Shown: positions 18,441-26,997 of the stretch, one piece after another
Position numbering within the stretch: the first letter of the stretch is position 1
Layout of the letters: the number at the start of each line of letters is the position of its first letter
Assembly (NCBI RefSeq): GCF_025244925.1
Contig: NZ_CP104275.1
Coordinates: 2,232,001 to 2,296,000, forward strand
From: Arthrobacter zhaoxinii
Lineage (GTDB): Bacteria; Actinomycetota; Actinomycetes; Actinomycetales; Micrococcaceae
Length of the DNA stretch: 64,000 bases
Direction: 5' to 3'
The notes under the pieces: generated by a model
What the model was told of the DNA's origin: nothing
Seen by the model: only the letters and a program-made list of their open reading frames with translations
Databases searched by the model: none
Position numbers and translations under genes: made by a program

Positions 18441-20322
18441 TCGGTTCCCCATAGAATCGGAGGTCCCCCGAGGCCAGCAGAGTGGCATCGTCGACCTTCC
18501 ACGTATGTCCGCTGGCTTCACGGACCTGGAAATAGTTGAAGCGGTCCGCCGAGTAGATCCGTTTTCCGGCGGCGGCAGCCTGCTTCAGGAAGCCCGTGTC
18601 CTCACCCAACCCCAGTGACGGGAAGGGCAGTTCGAGGGCAAGAGTGCGCCGGGTGACAATCGTCGGTCCCATGACGAATTCCGTGTAGCGGTGTTCGCGG
18701 TGGCCGAAGCGCAGGACGACGGCGTTGGAGCTGCGCAGGTGCATGTAGTGGGCCTGTTTGCCCACCACATCGGCACCGGAATACTCCAGCGCGTACAGCT
18801 GGTCGCTGAGGTAGTTCGGACCGTAATGGTCGTCGTCGTCCATCTTGGCCACAACCTCCCCGGAAGCCGCCTCGACGCAGCGGTTCAGGCACTCCCCCAG
18901 TGACACCTCGGTGTCTGCCGTCAGCAGGCGGACCTTCTTCAGCCCGGAGGCAGCGGAAAGCGCCTCCAGCCGTTCGGGCTCGAGGACAAAACCGTGTGTC
19001 AGCAGCACCAGTTCCACGTCCACGTCCTGCTGCGACGCGAGGGTGCGGAAGACGTTCTCCAGCTGGTGCGGCCGGATGGTCGGCACCAGGGCAGACACCG
19101 TGGGACGGACCGGCGGACGGGACTTTAGCGGGGCCGCGGCTGCCACAATCGTTTCGGCGCGGTGTGCGTAGGTATGCGCGGACCAGATCCGGCGCTGGGC
19201 CCGGTGGACGGTGCGGTCATTGTATTCGGCGTTGCGGACCAGTCCGCCGCTCAACGCGGCGGCTTCTTCCCGGGTGTGGGCAACGGGGACTTCGTCCGGG
19301 GTGAAGAAGCGGGCAACGGCATCGCTGGGGGTGCTGATGACGGGGGTCCCGGCGGCGCTGATCTCGAAAATGCGCCGAGCACACATGCTCGGTGAATCCA
19401 CCACGGAATTGACGTTCAGGAAGACCTTGTAGGCCTTATACGCGGACAGCATCTGCGGATAGGACAGCGAGCCGACCACCCGGGAATCCAACGGCGCGGG
19501 GAACTGGTAGTTCGGGTCCCCGCCGAGCTTCCGGGAGAAGATTTCCAGACCGGTGGGAAGCTTCGCGTCCATCGCCCCGCCCAGGAGCATGTCCATCTGC
19601 TCCCGCCGCTCCGGATACTTGTGGACGAAGTACATCCCGGCGAAACCGATGTCCCGGGCGTGGCGGCCGTACTTCGGCCGTGCCGGGTTATGGATCGCCG
19701 GCTGGGCAGCGAACGGGAGGACGTCGATATTGTTGTGGCCGAGGTCCCTCCGATAGTGCTCAACTCTGCGCACGTCGGAGGTAAAGACATGGTCGAACAA
19801 CGCAGCCGCGGGGAGGAAATCCGCATAGTGCGGCGGGTCTTCCTTATTCCAGAAGACGGTAGGGATGCCCTGGCTGCGGCTGTAGGCAAGCAGGTCTACG
19901 AGTGCGGAGGCCGGGCCGGTGGGTCCGGCCAGTTTCCCGCGCCAGAGCCGGCTGTTCCCGGCCCAGGCGGATTCCACGAAAACCAGATCCACGGCGTGGT
20001 CGGTCAGTTGCTGCCGCCAGCCCACCGGGTCCAGCGCCACGGTGTTCCACTCGAAGGCGAAGGCTGCGGCGGAGAACTCGTCGAGGATCACGCCGACGGT
20101 CAGGTCGCTGCGCCGGGGCGGGCGTGCCGGGACGGTGGCTGCCGGAATAGACAACCGTCGCTTGGAACCGCGGCCTATCCAGCCGGCTTCCACGCCGCGG
20201 GTGTTCGAGGGGTCAGCGAACCCCTGTTCGGCACGCCGGCGGACCTGCCATTCGCGCAGCTCTGCCGGTCCCCCGGAACGCAGGTGCCAGAGTCCGGCAC
20301 GGACGTCTTGCATAGACGCCAT
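18421..20322 (-). CDS. Bifunctional glycosyltransferase: CgeB-like domain plus GT2 domain
   Basis: The 633-residue product has an N-terminal part (to ~400) like CgeB/DUF3880-type GT-B transferases, with GIPTVFWNKEDPPHYADF and SMCARRIFEISAAGTPVIST. The C-terminal ~220 residues are a GT2 domain with VSALVPTIRPHQLENVFRTL and an Asp-rich VAKMDDDDHYGPNYL. No membrane segment is seen. The ATG at 20322 abuts the TAA of the exporter ATPase gene, and its stop overlaps the next gene by 20 nt, so it sits in one transcription unit. It probably adds two sugars or a repeat to the polymer before export; the sugars are unknown. Confidence 0.82.
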   Translation of the reverse strand: MASMQDVRAGLWHLRSGGPAELREWQVRRRAEQGFADPSNTRGVEAGWIGRGSKRRLSIPAATVPARPPRRSDLTVGVILDEFSAAAFAFEWNTVALDPVGWRQQLTDHAVDLVFVESAWAGNSRLWRGKLAGPTGPASALVDLLAYSRSQGIPTVFWNKEDPPHYADFLPAAALFDHVFTSDVRRVEHYRRDLGHNNIDVLPFAAQPAIHNPARPKYGRHARDIGFAGMYFVHKYPERREQMDMLLGGAMDAKLPTGLEIFSRKLGGDPNYQFPAPLDSRVVGSLSYPQMLSAYKAYKVFLNVNSVVDSPSMCARRIFEISAAGTPVISTPSDAVARFFTPDEVPVAHTREEAAALSGGLVRNAEYNDRTVHRAQRRIWSAHTYAHRAETIVAAAAPLKSRPPVRPTVSALVPTIRPHQLENVFRTLASQQDVDVELVLLTHGFVLEPERLEALSAASGLKKVRLLTADTEVSLGECLNRCVEAASGEVVAKMDDDDHYGPNYLSDQLYALEYSGADVVGKQAHYMHLRSSNAVVLRFGHREHRYTEFVMGPTIVTRRTLALELPFPSLGLGEDTGFLKQAAAAGKRIYSADRFNYFQVREASGHTWKVDDATLLASGDLRFYGEPNEHTDI

Positions 20323-21210
20323 TTACTGGACCCTCGCGCTGCGGCGTCCGGTGGACCGCTCCTGGATGCGTGTGACTGTGAGTGCTTCCATGGCGTCTTC
20401 GCGGATTTTCGCCGCGCTGATGTTGTTTCCCTTGGACAGGTGCCGGGTGAAGTCCTTATAGGCCTTCACGACCTCCCGGGGCCCCCCGTCCATCAGCAGG
20501 TCGCCCTTGTCCATCCACACCACCCGGGAACACATGTCGAGGACGGTTTCGAGGCTGTGGCTGACCAGGAAAACGCAGCCGGCGTTTTCCCGCAGCTCGT
20601 CCATCCGCTTCCGGCTGCGGTCCGCAAACTGCGCGTCGCCTGTGTTGAGTGCCTCATCAATAAGCAGGATTTCGGGATCGATGCTGGCGGCGATGGCAAA
20701 CCGGAGGCGGGAGGACATACCGGAGGAATACGAGCGCATCGGCAGGTGGATGGCCTTTTCAAGGCCGGAGAGTTCAACGATGGACTCATACCGTTCGGCG
20801 ATCTGGTCATAGGTCAGACCCATCGCCAAGCATCCCAGCACTACGTTGTGGTCTCCAGGAAGTTCGGGGACGAGGGCCGCGTTGACGCCCAGCATGATCG
20901 GTGTGCTGGAGGCGTACACGGCTCCGGTGTCCGGCGTGACCTGGCCGTTGATCAGTTTCATCAGTGTGCTTTTGCCGGAACCGTTGCGCCCGACGATCCC
21001 GACCGATTCGCCCCGGACCGCCACCAGTGACATCGGGTTCAGGGCGTTGACGGTCACCAGGTTGGGTTTGCCCGTGAGGCGGCGCATCAGACCGCCGCTC
21101 CGGCTCCCCGGGACCGTTTCGCTCGAAGGCACGCGGTAGCTCATGCTCACTTCGTCGATGACAACGCAGGGATCCTCTGCGAGGAACTGCAGGTCTTCAG
21201 GCGCGTCCAT
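20323..21210 (-). CDS. Polysaccharide/teichoic acid ABC exporter, ATP-binding subunit
   Basis: The 295-residue ATPase has Walker A GRNGSGKST (74-82), the signature YSSGMSSRLRFA, Walker B ILLIDEAL and a switch His in VSHS. The long first segment before Walker A and the GMSSRL signature are typical of TagH/Wzt-type exporters that move undecaprenyl-linked teichoic acids or O-antigens. It lacks a long C-terminal carbohydrate-binding domain, so substrate choice is probably not end-group based. The ATG at 21210 overlaps the permease stop by 14 nt, giving a normal permease-ATPase pair. Confidence 0.9.
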   Translation of the reverse strand: MDAPEDLQFLAEDPCVVIDEVSMSYRVPSSETVPGSRSGGLMRRLTGKPNLVTVNALNPMSLVAVRGESVGIVGRNGSGKSTLMKLINGQVTPDTGAVYASSTPIMLGVNAALVPELPGDHNVVLGCLAMGLTYDQIAERYESIVELSGLEKAIHLPMRSYSSGMSSRLRFAIAASIDPEILLIDEALNTGDAQFADRSRKRMDELRENAGCVFLVSHSLETVLDMCSRVVWMDKGDLLMDGGPREVVKAYKDFTRHLSKGNNISAAKIREDAMEALTVTRIQERSTGRRSARVQ

Positions 21211-22078
21211 AGGTCTCCTCCGCCCGCCAGAAATACACGCTTCCTACTGCTAGGGCACCCAGTGCCCAGCAGCTCAGGATGGCCCAGGACTGCCAGGATG
21301 GCACGGAGGCGTACAGCAGGCAGTCCCGCACAATATCCAGGACCTGGAACAGCGGGTTCAGTTCAAGGACCTTCAGCATTACCGGCTGGTCGATGAAACG
21401 GTCATACGTGTAGAAGACGGCACTGGAGTACATCCATGCCCGCAGGGCGAAACCCAGCAGGTGTACGACGTCGTTGACCTTGGAGATTACCCGGGCGAGG
21501 ATCAGGCCCACTCCCAGGTTAAAGATCCACTGCAGTGCCAGCGCCGGGAGAACCAGCAGCCACCGCCACGTGATGTCCTCCGTGGGCGGGACCAAGAGGA
21601 CAAGCAGCATCATCACAATCAGCACCGGAATGTTGGCCATGAGTTCGCGCAGGTTCACCGAAATGGGAAGGGTGGCCCGCGGGAAACTGAACGCCTGGAT
21701 CACTGCGCGGTTCTGCTGGATGGACCGGGCGCCGTTGGTGATGGCCCGGGAACTGAACTGGAACAGGAAGATTCCGATGACCAGGTAACCGATGAAGTTC
21801 TCGATCCCAGCGCCAGTGTTCAGCAGCAGGCCGAAGATCAGGAAGTAGGTCAGACCGTTCAGGATCGGGTTCAGGATCAGCCAGGCACTGCCGAGGCGGT
21901 CCCTGCGGTTGCCGCTCTGTACCCGCGACTTGGCGTCGTAGGCGATGAAGTGCCGGTAGTTCCAGATCTGGACGAGGTAGTCGACAAACCCGGGGCGGGC
22001 GCCGACCCGCTGCAGTCCCCTGATGTCTACGGACAGGGGCTGGACCGCGGCAAGCGCGTCCTCACTAGGCCGGGCCAT
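21197..22078 (-). CDS. Polysaccharide/teichoic acid ABC exporter, permease subunit
   Basis: The 293-residue membrane protein belongs to the ABC-2 family (TagG/Wzm type). A ~50-residue cytoplasmic start precedes about six hydrophobic segments, beginning with LNGLTYFLIFGLLL and ending with AILSCWALGALAVGSVYFW. The LGSAWLILNPI motif before the first helix is characteristic of these exporters. The ATG at 22078 shares its A with the stop of the upstream gene (TAATG), and in-frame upstream codons lie inside that gene. It pairs with the downstream ATPase to flip the lipid-linked polymer across the membrane. Confidence 0.9.
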   Translation of the reverse strand: MARPSEDALAAVQPLSVDIRGLQRVGARPGFVDYLVQIWNYRHFIAYDAKSRVQSGNRRDRLGSAWLILNPILNGLTYFLIFGLLLNTGAGIENFIGYLVIGIFLFQFSSRAITNGARSIQQNRAVIQAFSFPRATLPISVNLRELMANIPVLIVMMLLVLLVPPTEDITWRWLLVLPALALQWIFNLGVGLILARVISKVNDVVHLLGFALRAWMYSSAVFYTYDRFIDQPVMLKVLELNPLFQVLDIVRDCLLYASVPSWQSWAILSCWALGALAVGSVYFWRAEETYGRA

Positions 22079-23838
22079 TACGCAGCCCCTGCGAGGCTTC
22101 GATACCACTGCGAGGTTTGCTCTGCCGCTGATCCCCACGTACGGGTGGCGAGGACATGGTGACGTCCGTTGCTTCCCAGGGAGGCACGACGCTCGGCATC
22201 GGAGATCAGGCTGTCGATCGCCTCAGCCAGATGCGCCGGATCGGAGGGCCGGACCAGGAGCCCGTTGTCTCCATCCCGGACCAATTCACGCAGGGCCGGT
22301 AAATCGCTGGCTATTACGGGCCGGGCGCAGGCCATGGCCTCCACCGGCTTCAGCGGAGTTACCGCTCGTGTCACGTCCAAATCCTTCCGAGGCACAACGA
22401 AGATGTTGATTGCCTGATGGTACAAATGGGCCTGTTCCCGGGGAACGCGGCCGGTGAAAATCACGCGGTCGGTCAATCCGAGTTCGGCAGCCAGCGCCTT
22501 CAAACGGGGTGCAGCTGCTCCGTCGCCGACAATCAGGCATTTGAGGTGCCGTTGCCGGTCAGCGACCAGACCGAAGGCTGTGATGAGATCATCCAGCCCC
22601 TCATAGTCAACCAGACTGCTAACGGTTCCGATCAATTCAGTGTCAGGATCCAGCCCGAGCGAGCGGCGGGCCGCCGCTGCAGCCAGGGGTGCTTCGAGGT
22701 ATCCCTCCCCCACTGCGTTGGGAAGCAGCCGGATCCGGTCCCAGGGAACACCGCTGCCGGCAATCTGTTCCGCCATGACGGTCCCGAGCGTGGGCACCAG
22801 GGCAGCCCTGCCCATAACGTCGGCTTCCCGTTCGGAGAAGAGCCGGTACCTCTCGCTCTGCCGCGCCTCGGCCGGGCGGGTCGAAGCCCACGTATCAGCC
22901 AGCTGGCCGCGGACCTCATAGATCCACGGAATGCCGAGGGCCTCGGCGACGGCGGCAGTCACCAGCCCGTTGACGAAGTGCGTGGTGGTATGCAGAACCG
23001 CCGGCCGCGTCTTCAGGGCAAGGGCGAGCGTTTGTTCTGCCTGCAGCCGCAGTCTTCCCTGCATGCCGAAGGGAAGACGGGCCGGCAGGATCCGGTGATA
23101 CGTCACACCGTCGATCCGGTCCTGGTCCCGGGCGAAGAGCCGGCCCACCTGGACGGGATATCCCGGGCGGGTCACGGCATGGACGTTCCAGCCCAGCTCG
23201 TGCTGCGCCTTCAGGATCGAATGGCTCCGCTGCGCGTAGCCGCTGCCGGTGTGCGGCAGGGAGTTGGTGAGGACGTGTAGGACGGTGGCTGGGTCCGGTG
23301 TGTAGGACTCAACGCGGTCGAGTCGGGGCTGCCATCCCGAAAACACGGCCAGCTCGGACGCCAGGCGCCGCTGCTGCCGGCGTTCGGCGCCTCGTCCGTG
23401 GGAAAGGGCCTCCACGGCGCCGCTCATGTCTCCTGCGTGCCAGCGGCTGCGGGCGACAGCGCCGGGCAGGCCTTTGGTACCGGGGCGTACCCGTGCCAGC
23501 AGCTGCCCGGCCTCCTGGGGGAAGCCTGCTGCGATGGCGACGTCGGCCAGGCGGAGGGCCTGTTGGCTACCCGTGGTTCCGCCCGGTGCGGCGGCTGCGG
23601 TGAGGCTGCGGGACAGCGCAGGGGTATCTCCGCTGACGAAAGCCGCCAGCGGACCCAGAAAACTGTTCCCAGGCATTTTTCCGGCGATCCTCCCGGCACC
23701 GGCCGCCAGCGGATGCACCAGGGATGCCGGCAGCCTCCGGGATATCTGCAGGGCCAGGACTACGGGGTCGTCCCCCAGGTGTTCCAGGGCAGTGGCGCCG
23801 GCGAGGGCGGCGCTGCGTACATATCGCAGTGCCGTCAC
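22078..23838 (-). CDS. GT4-family glycosyltransferase
   Basis: The 586-residue protein starts at a GTG that overlaps the upstream TGA (GTGA); the longer open frame lies inside that neighbour. The first ~190 residues are Ala/Arg-rich helices of unclear role. The rest is a GT-B transferase with HTGSGYAQRSHSIL (acceptor domain, open glycine loop), TVSSLVDYEGLDDLI and the donor-site PLKPVEAMACARPVIASD, whose EAMACARP replaces the usual E-x7-E region. It is a retaining GT4 enzyme that probably adds a sugar to the lipid-linked intermediate at the cytoplasmic face. Confidence 0.85.
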   Translation of the reverse strand: MTALRYVRSAALAGATALEHLGDDPVVLALQISRRLPASLVHPLAAGAGRIAGKMPGNSFLGPLAAFVSGDTPALSRSLTAAAAPGGTTGSQQALRLADVAIAAGFPQEAGQLLARVRPGTKGLPGAVARSRWHAGDMSGAVEALSHGRGAERRQQRRLASELAVFSGWQPRLDRVESYTPDPATVLHVLTNSLPHTGSGYAQRSHSILKAQHELGWNVHAVTRPGYPVQVGRLFARDQDRIDGVTYHRILPARLPFGMQGRLRLQAEQTLALALKTRPAVLHTTTHFVNGLVTAAVAEALGIPWIYEVRGQLADTWASTRPAEARQSERYRLFSEREADVMGRAALVPTLGTVMAEQIAGSGVPWDRIRLLPNAVGEGYLEAPLAAAAARRSLGLDPDTELIGTVSSLVDYEGLDDLITAFGLVADRQRHLKCLIVGDGAAAPRLKALAAELGLTDRVIFTGRVPREQAHLYHQAINIFVVPRKDLDVTRAVTPLKPVEAMACARPVIASDLPALRELVRDGDNGLLVRPSDPAHLAEAIDSLISDAERRASLGSNGRHHVLATRTWGSAAEQTSQWYRSLAGAA

Positions 23839-25034
23839 TCGGACCGGCCCGCTGCCACGCTTCGCAGGAGGTCCGCATAGGCAGCGGAGAGTGCATCGAG
23901 GTTGGCGTTGTGATGCACCCAGTCCCTGCCGTTGGTGCCGGTGAGCAGCCGGCTGCGGTCTGCGTGTAGTTCCTTCCACAGCTGGGCAATAGCCTCGGCT
24001 GAGGAATCAACCACGTCGCCGGCGTTCGCATCCTCGATAATGGAGCGGGCCTCACCGCGGACAATGCCCGTGACGTGCCGGCCCACTGCCAGTACTTCGT
24101 AGGTTTTTGACGGAATGGTGGTCTCAAAGGACTTCCAGTCATCCCGCAGGGAAATGACGCAGGTATCCGCGTTCCGGTAGTACTCCATGACTTCGCGGCG
24201 GCGTGCCGGGCCGTGGAAGGTTACGGGAGCGTTCAGTTCCTCCGCCAAGGCCATCAGCTCACGCCGCTGGACGCCGTGCCCCACCATGGTCAACCGGACG
24301 TAGTCGCTGGCCAGGGCAGCTGCCCGCACCACCAGGTCAAGCCGCTGGCTTTCGCCGTGGTTGCCCAGGTACAGCACGTTCAACCGGTCCCGGTCTTCGG
24401 GAGGGGGAGGCAGCAGCTCCCGTACGGAAATATCGACGCCGTTCACCACCGTGGCTACATTCCCCAGTCCGCGGTCGCGCAAGGTGGCAGCGAATCCGTA
24501 GGTCACGGTCACCACTAGGTCTGCACGTTCCTGGAACGCCACCACCGCGCGTTCCGTCACGCTCTTGGCACTGCCCCGGACAATCCGGGCGTCGCGGGCA
24601 ATATCAGGCCAGGCGTCCCGCATGTCCACTACGAGCGGCACCCGCCGGAGCCGGGACACCAGGTACCCGGCGCCGAGGATGGGAAGGCTGGGAACCGTGA
24701 CAATCACGGCGTCCGGGCGGCGTGTCATCAATCCGGCTGCCACGGAGGCCGCCGCGCTGAAGCAGTGGTCAAGCAACCGTCCCAGTCGGGTGGCCCGGTG
24801 CCAGAGGTAGGGCACCCGCAGGATGCGTTCCCCGTACCGGCCCGTGTCCCGGCGGAAAGCGCGGCCGGCTTCCCGTTTCGGCAGGGTCCGTCGTCCGTGC
24901 GGGGCGTGCGCCACCGGGGTTATTACATCGATGTCCCAGCCAAGGCTCCGGAAGTACCGGTTGAACTGGGTCCAGCGGCGCTGGGGAGGGCTGTGTTCGG
25001 GCGAGTAGGAATGCGTCAACAATTGAAGCCGCAT
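23835..25034 (-). CDS. GT4-family glycosyltransferase
   Basis: The 399-residue GT-B protein starts MRLQLLTHSYSPEHSPP, the usual beginning of the WcaI/GT4 group, and has LNVLYLGNHGESQRLDL and FETTIPSKTYEVLAVGR (donor-site Glu in KTYEVLA). The ATG at 25034 has GGGGGAA 7 nt upstream. It is the first gene of the tightly overlapping minus-strand run down to 14075, with an 82-nt gap to the next upstream gene, so a promoter may lie at 25035-25116. It probably acts early in the polymer repeat or linkage unit. Confidence 0.85.
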   Translation of the reverse strand: MRLQLLTHSYSPEHSPPQRRWTQFNRYFRSLGWDIDVITPVAHAPHGRRTLPKREAGRAFRRDTGRYGERILRVPYLWHRATRLGRLLDHCFSAAASVAAGLMTRRPDAVIVTVPSLPILGAGYLVSRLRRVPLVVDMRDAWPDIARDARIVRGSAKSVTERAVVAFQERADLVVTVTYGFAATLRDRGLGNVATVVNGVDISVRELLPPPPEDRDRLNVLYLGNHGESQRLDLVVRAAALASDYVRLTMVGHGVQRRELMALAEELNAPVTFHGPARRREVMEYYRNADTCVISLRDDWKSFETTIPSKTYEVLAVGRHVTGIVRGEARSIIEDANAGDVVDSSAEAIAQLWKELHADRSRLLTGTNGRDWVHHNANLDALSAAYADLLRSVAAGRSE

Positions 25035-25116
25035 TTACCATTCCCCCATTACTCAAATTACTCAAAACTAAAAAGAAAACCCTGCGCTCTATTGACGCAG
25101 GAGACCGGCACCTATT

Positions 25117-25896
25117 CTACGCTTCGTTCCTGCCTGCTTTGAACGGAAGCGATGCCGCGGATCCCCGAAGCTTCAGATAATAGAACACTCCGATGCCCAG
25201 AAGAAACAGGATAACGCCGCCCCGCACTATCCAATCCGTGCCGCCGGAACCGGAATTCGTGCTCTCTGCGGCAAGGGCTGAGGGTGTCGGAGTGGGCTTG
25301 GACGTGGCCGCAGTGGCTGACGGGGTCGGCGATGTCTTGGGGGTCGGCGACGCTGTCGACGTAGGCGACGGGGACGGAGCCGGTGTAGGAGAAGGCTCGG
25401 CGTCCGGGTCAACGATCTGCATGGTCACCGGATCCCAGACGTCTCCCGTGTAGAAGAGGGTGACCGGATCGATGAGACTGCCGGTGCCCGGTTCGATGAG
25501 CAGTCCGGTGCCCGGGTGGACCAGGAACCCGGTGCCCGGGTCCACAACGTACCCCGTTACCGGATCGATTCGGTCCGCCTGTGGACTCGGCTCGGGCTCC
25601 GGGCTTGGTTCGGGAGCTGGCTCGACAGGGGCTGGAGCAGGCTGAGGGGCAGGAGCCGGTTGAGGGGCAGGCTGGACCGGCACCGGCTGGACTGGGACAG
25701 GCTGAACTGGGACAGGCTGAACTGGGACAGGCTGGACCGGGACAGTGGGCGGCTGGGGCTGAGTGGGCTCCGGCTCCACCACTACCGGCGGGGGCGGGGT
25801 CCCTTCCACAGCCAGGGCCGGACCCGCAAACACCGTAGCCGCTACCAAGGCACCCATGAGCGCGCCGAGGACACGGGGGGCAGAATTCTGTTGCAT
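25117..25896 (-). CDS. Secreted proline-rich repeat protein with C-terminal membrane anchor
   Basis: The 259-residue product has a signal peptide (hydrophobic stretch 9-26, likely cut after ALA at 29). Residues 51-75 are a PVPVQ pentapeptide array, followed by a Pro/Ala/Glu-rich region to ~105. Residues 111-150 hold five octapeptides of the type xPGTGxLV (for example DPGTGFLV and HPGTGLLI). A Pro/Ser/Thr-rich stalk reaches ~210, then one membrane helix (226-240) and a basic tail. There is no LPXTG motif. The ATG at 25896 has GGGGGAA 8 nt upstream and lies 4 nt after the LCP stop. The layout suggests a wall-spanning stalk; function unknown. Confidence 0.75.
   Translation of the reverse strand: MQQNSAPRVLGALMGALVAATVFAGPALAVEGTPPPPVVVEPEPTQPQPPTVPVQPVPVQPVPVQPVPVQPVPVQPAPQPAPAPQPAPAPVEPAPEPSPEPEPSPQADRIDPVTGYVVDPGTGFLVHPGTGLLIEPGTGSLIDPVTLFYTGDVWDPVTMQIVDPDAEPSPTPAPSPSPTSTASPTPKTSPTPSATAATSKPTPTPSALAAESTNSGSGGTDWIVRGGVILFLLGIGVFYYLKLRGSAASLPFKAGRNEA
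25447..25566 (-). repeat. Five 24-bp coding repeats (xPGTGxLV octapeptides)
   Basis: Residues 111-150 of the proline-rich protein are five consecutive 8-residue units (DPVTGYVV, DPGTGFLV, HPGTGLLI, EPGTGSLI, DPVTLFYT). A looser DPVTMQIV copy follows at 155-162. Confidence 0.7.
25676..25745 (-). repeat. 15-bp tandem repeat encoding PVPVQ units
   Basis: The 15-bp unit ACTGGGACAGGCTGA is repeated without change at 25691 and 25706, with near copies at 25676, 25721 and 25736. It encodes the pentapeptide array near the N-terminus of the proline-rich protein. Near-identical DNA makes copy-number change by slippage likely. Confidence 0.8.
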
Positions 25897-25900
25897 GGTG

Positions 25901-26902
25901 TTAGTTCCCCCGGTCAGCAGCCATGTAGGCCGGCATATTGTCGTCGTCGAGTGCGGCGGCGATTTCACTGATTGCAGCATAGTCGGGCACCACAACGGAC
26001 TGACCGTCCGCGGATGTCCCCACGCCTTCGTTCGGCAGGGTGGCCATGGAGATGTCCCCGGAACGAACGTTACGAAGGCCGATTGCCAATGCCCCGGCCT
26101 CGGACGCGTCCAGGTTCTCGTCAACGCTCAGGTACGGCGATATTTCGCTGACCACGTTGCTGACCTTGACCGGGTTGGTCAGGGTCCCCTTGTTGAGGAC
26201 ACCGGAGATCACGCCGCGGAGGAACGCCTGCTGGTTCTTGACGCGCTGGTAGTCGCCGTCTGTGAAGGCGTATCGCTCCCTGACGTATTTCAGTGCCGAC
26301 TCGCCTTCAACCGTGATGGGCCCTGCGGCAAAGAACTCACCCTCGGCGCCCTCGGACTGGAAGGCAACGTCATTGGTGAGCGTTACCCCGCCCAAGGCAT
26401 CCGTCAGCCCCTTGAAGCCTTCAAAATCGATAATCGCCACGTGGTCAATCGGGGCGTCGAAAAGGGTCTGCACGGTGTCCACGGTCAGGGAAACTCCTCC
26501 GAGGGCCATGGCGGCGTTGATCTTGGATTCCCCGTACCCCGGAATCTGCACCCAGGTGTCGCGCATAATCGACATCACGTAGACACCGCTTCGGTCCCCC
26601 GGCACATGGACGAGCATCATGGTGTCGGACCGTGCGTCGTCGGACGCGGGATCCCGGGTGTCGCTGCCCAGGAGCAGGATGTTCTGCGAATCCTCCGCGG
26701 CGGCGGCCTTCTCCGGACTGTTCGCCGGAAACGCATTGGGAATGCTGTTGGTTCCGTTGTCGAACGTCCGTGCCAGATGCCACAGGTAGCCCCCGGCCGC
26801 CACCGCGGCCACCACCACAAGGGTCAGCAGCACCAGCAGGACGGCGCGGACCGGATGCCGCTTTCGTGGCGCGGAGTCCGGGGACGGGGAGTACTCGCTC
26901 AA
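25901..26902 (-). CDS. LytR-CpsA-Psr (LCP) family glycopolymer-peptidoglycan ligase
   Basis: The 333-residue protein has a short basic cytoplasmic N-terminus, one membrane helix (~20-42) and an extracellular LCP domain. Conserved pieces are NILLLGSDTRD, DARSDTMMLVHV, VMSIMRDTWV (polyprenyl-pyrophosphate-binding Arg/Asp) and KINAAMALGG. LCP enzymes move teichoic acids, capsules or similar polymers from the undecaprenyl carrier to peptidoglycan outside the cell. The start is TTG at 26902 with GAGGAA 7-8 nt upstream. It lies 4 nt ahead of the proline-rich protein gene and next to the polymer locus, so it probably attaches that polymer. Confidence 0.9.
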   Translation of the reverse strand: MSEYSPSPDSAPRKRHPVRAVLLVLLTLVVVAAVAAGGYLWHLARTFDNGTNSIPNAFPANSPEKAAAAEDSQNILLLGSDTRDPASDDARSDTMMLVHVPGDRSGVYVMSIMRDTWVQIPGYGESKINAAMALGGVSLTVDTVQTLFDAPIDHVAIIDFEGFKGLTDALGGVTLTNDVAFQSEGAEGEFFAAGPITVEGESALKYVRERYAFTDGDYQRVKNQQAFLRGVISGVLNKGTLTNPVKVSNVVSEISPYLSVDENLDASEAGALAIGLRNVRSGDISMATLPNEGVGTSADGQSVVVPDYAAISEIAAALDDDNMPAYMAADRGN

Positions 26903-26997
26903 GTGTTTTTCCTCAGGTCGGGGGCGGTATGAGTCTATACATTCGGCGGGGCACCTCCGATTCCGGTCCCGGGCTGCGCTGCGGATACGCTGGAATC

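Noticed and set aside
17010-18539. Plus-strand open frame of 509 codons opposite the UDP-ManNAc dehydrogenase gene
   Set aside because: It is the mirror of a well-supported gene; composition is His/Gly/Val-rich, as expected for antisense reading.
25117-25230. Sortase (LPXTG) sorting signal in the proline-rich protein
   Set aside because: No LPXTG precedes the C-terminal helix; the LPF in the tail follows the helix and is not a sorting motif.
25676-25745. CRISPR-like short repeat array
   Set aside because: Units are 15 bp, contiguous without spacers and in frame within a proline-rich coding region.
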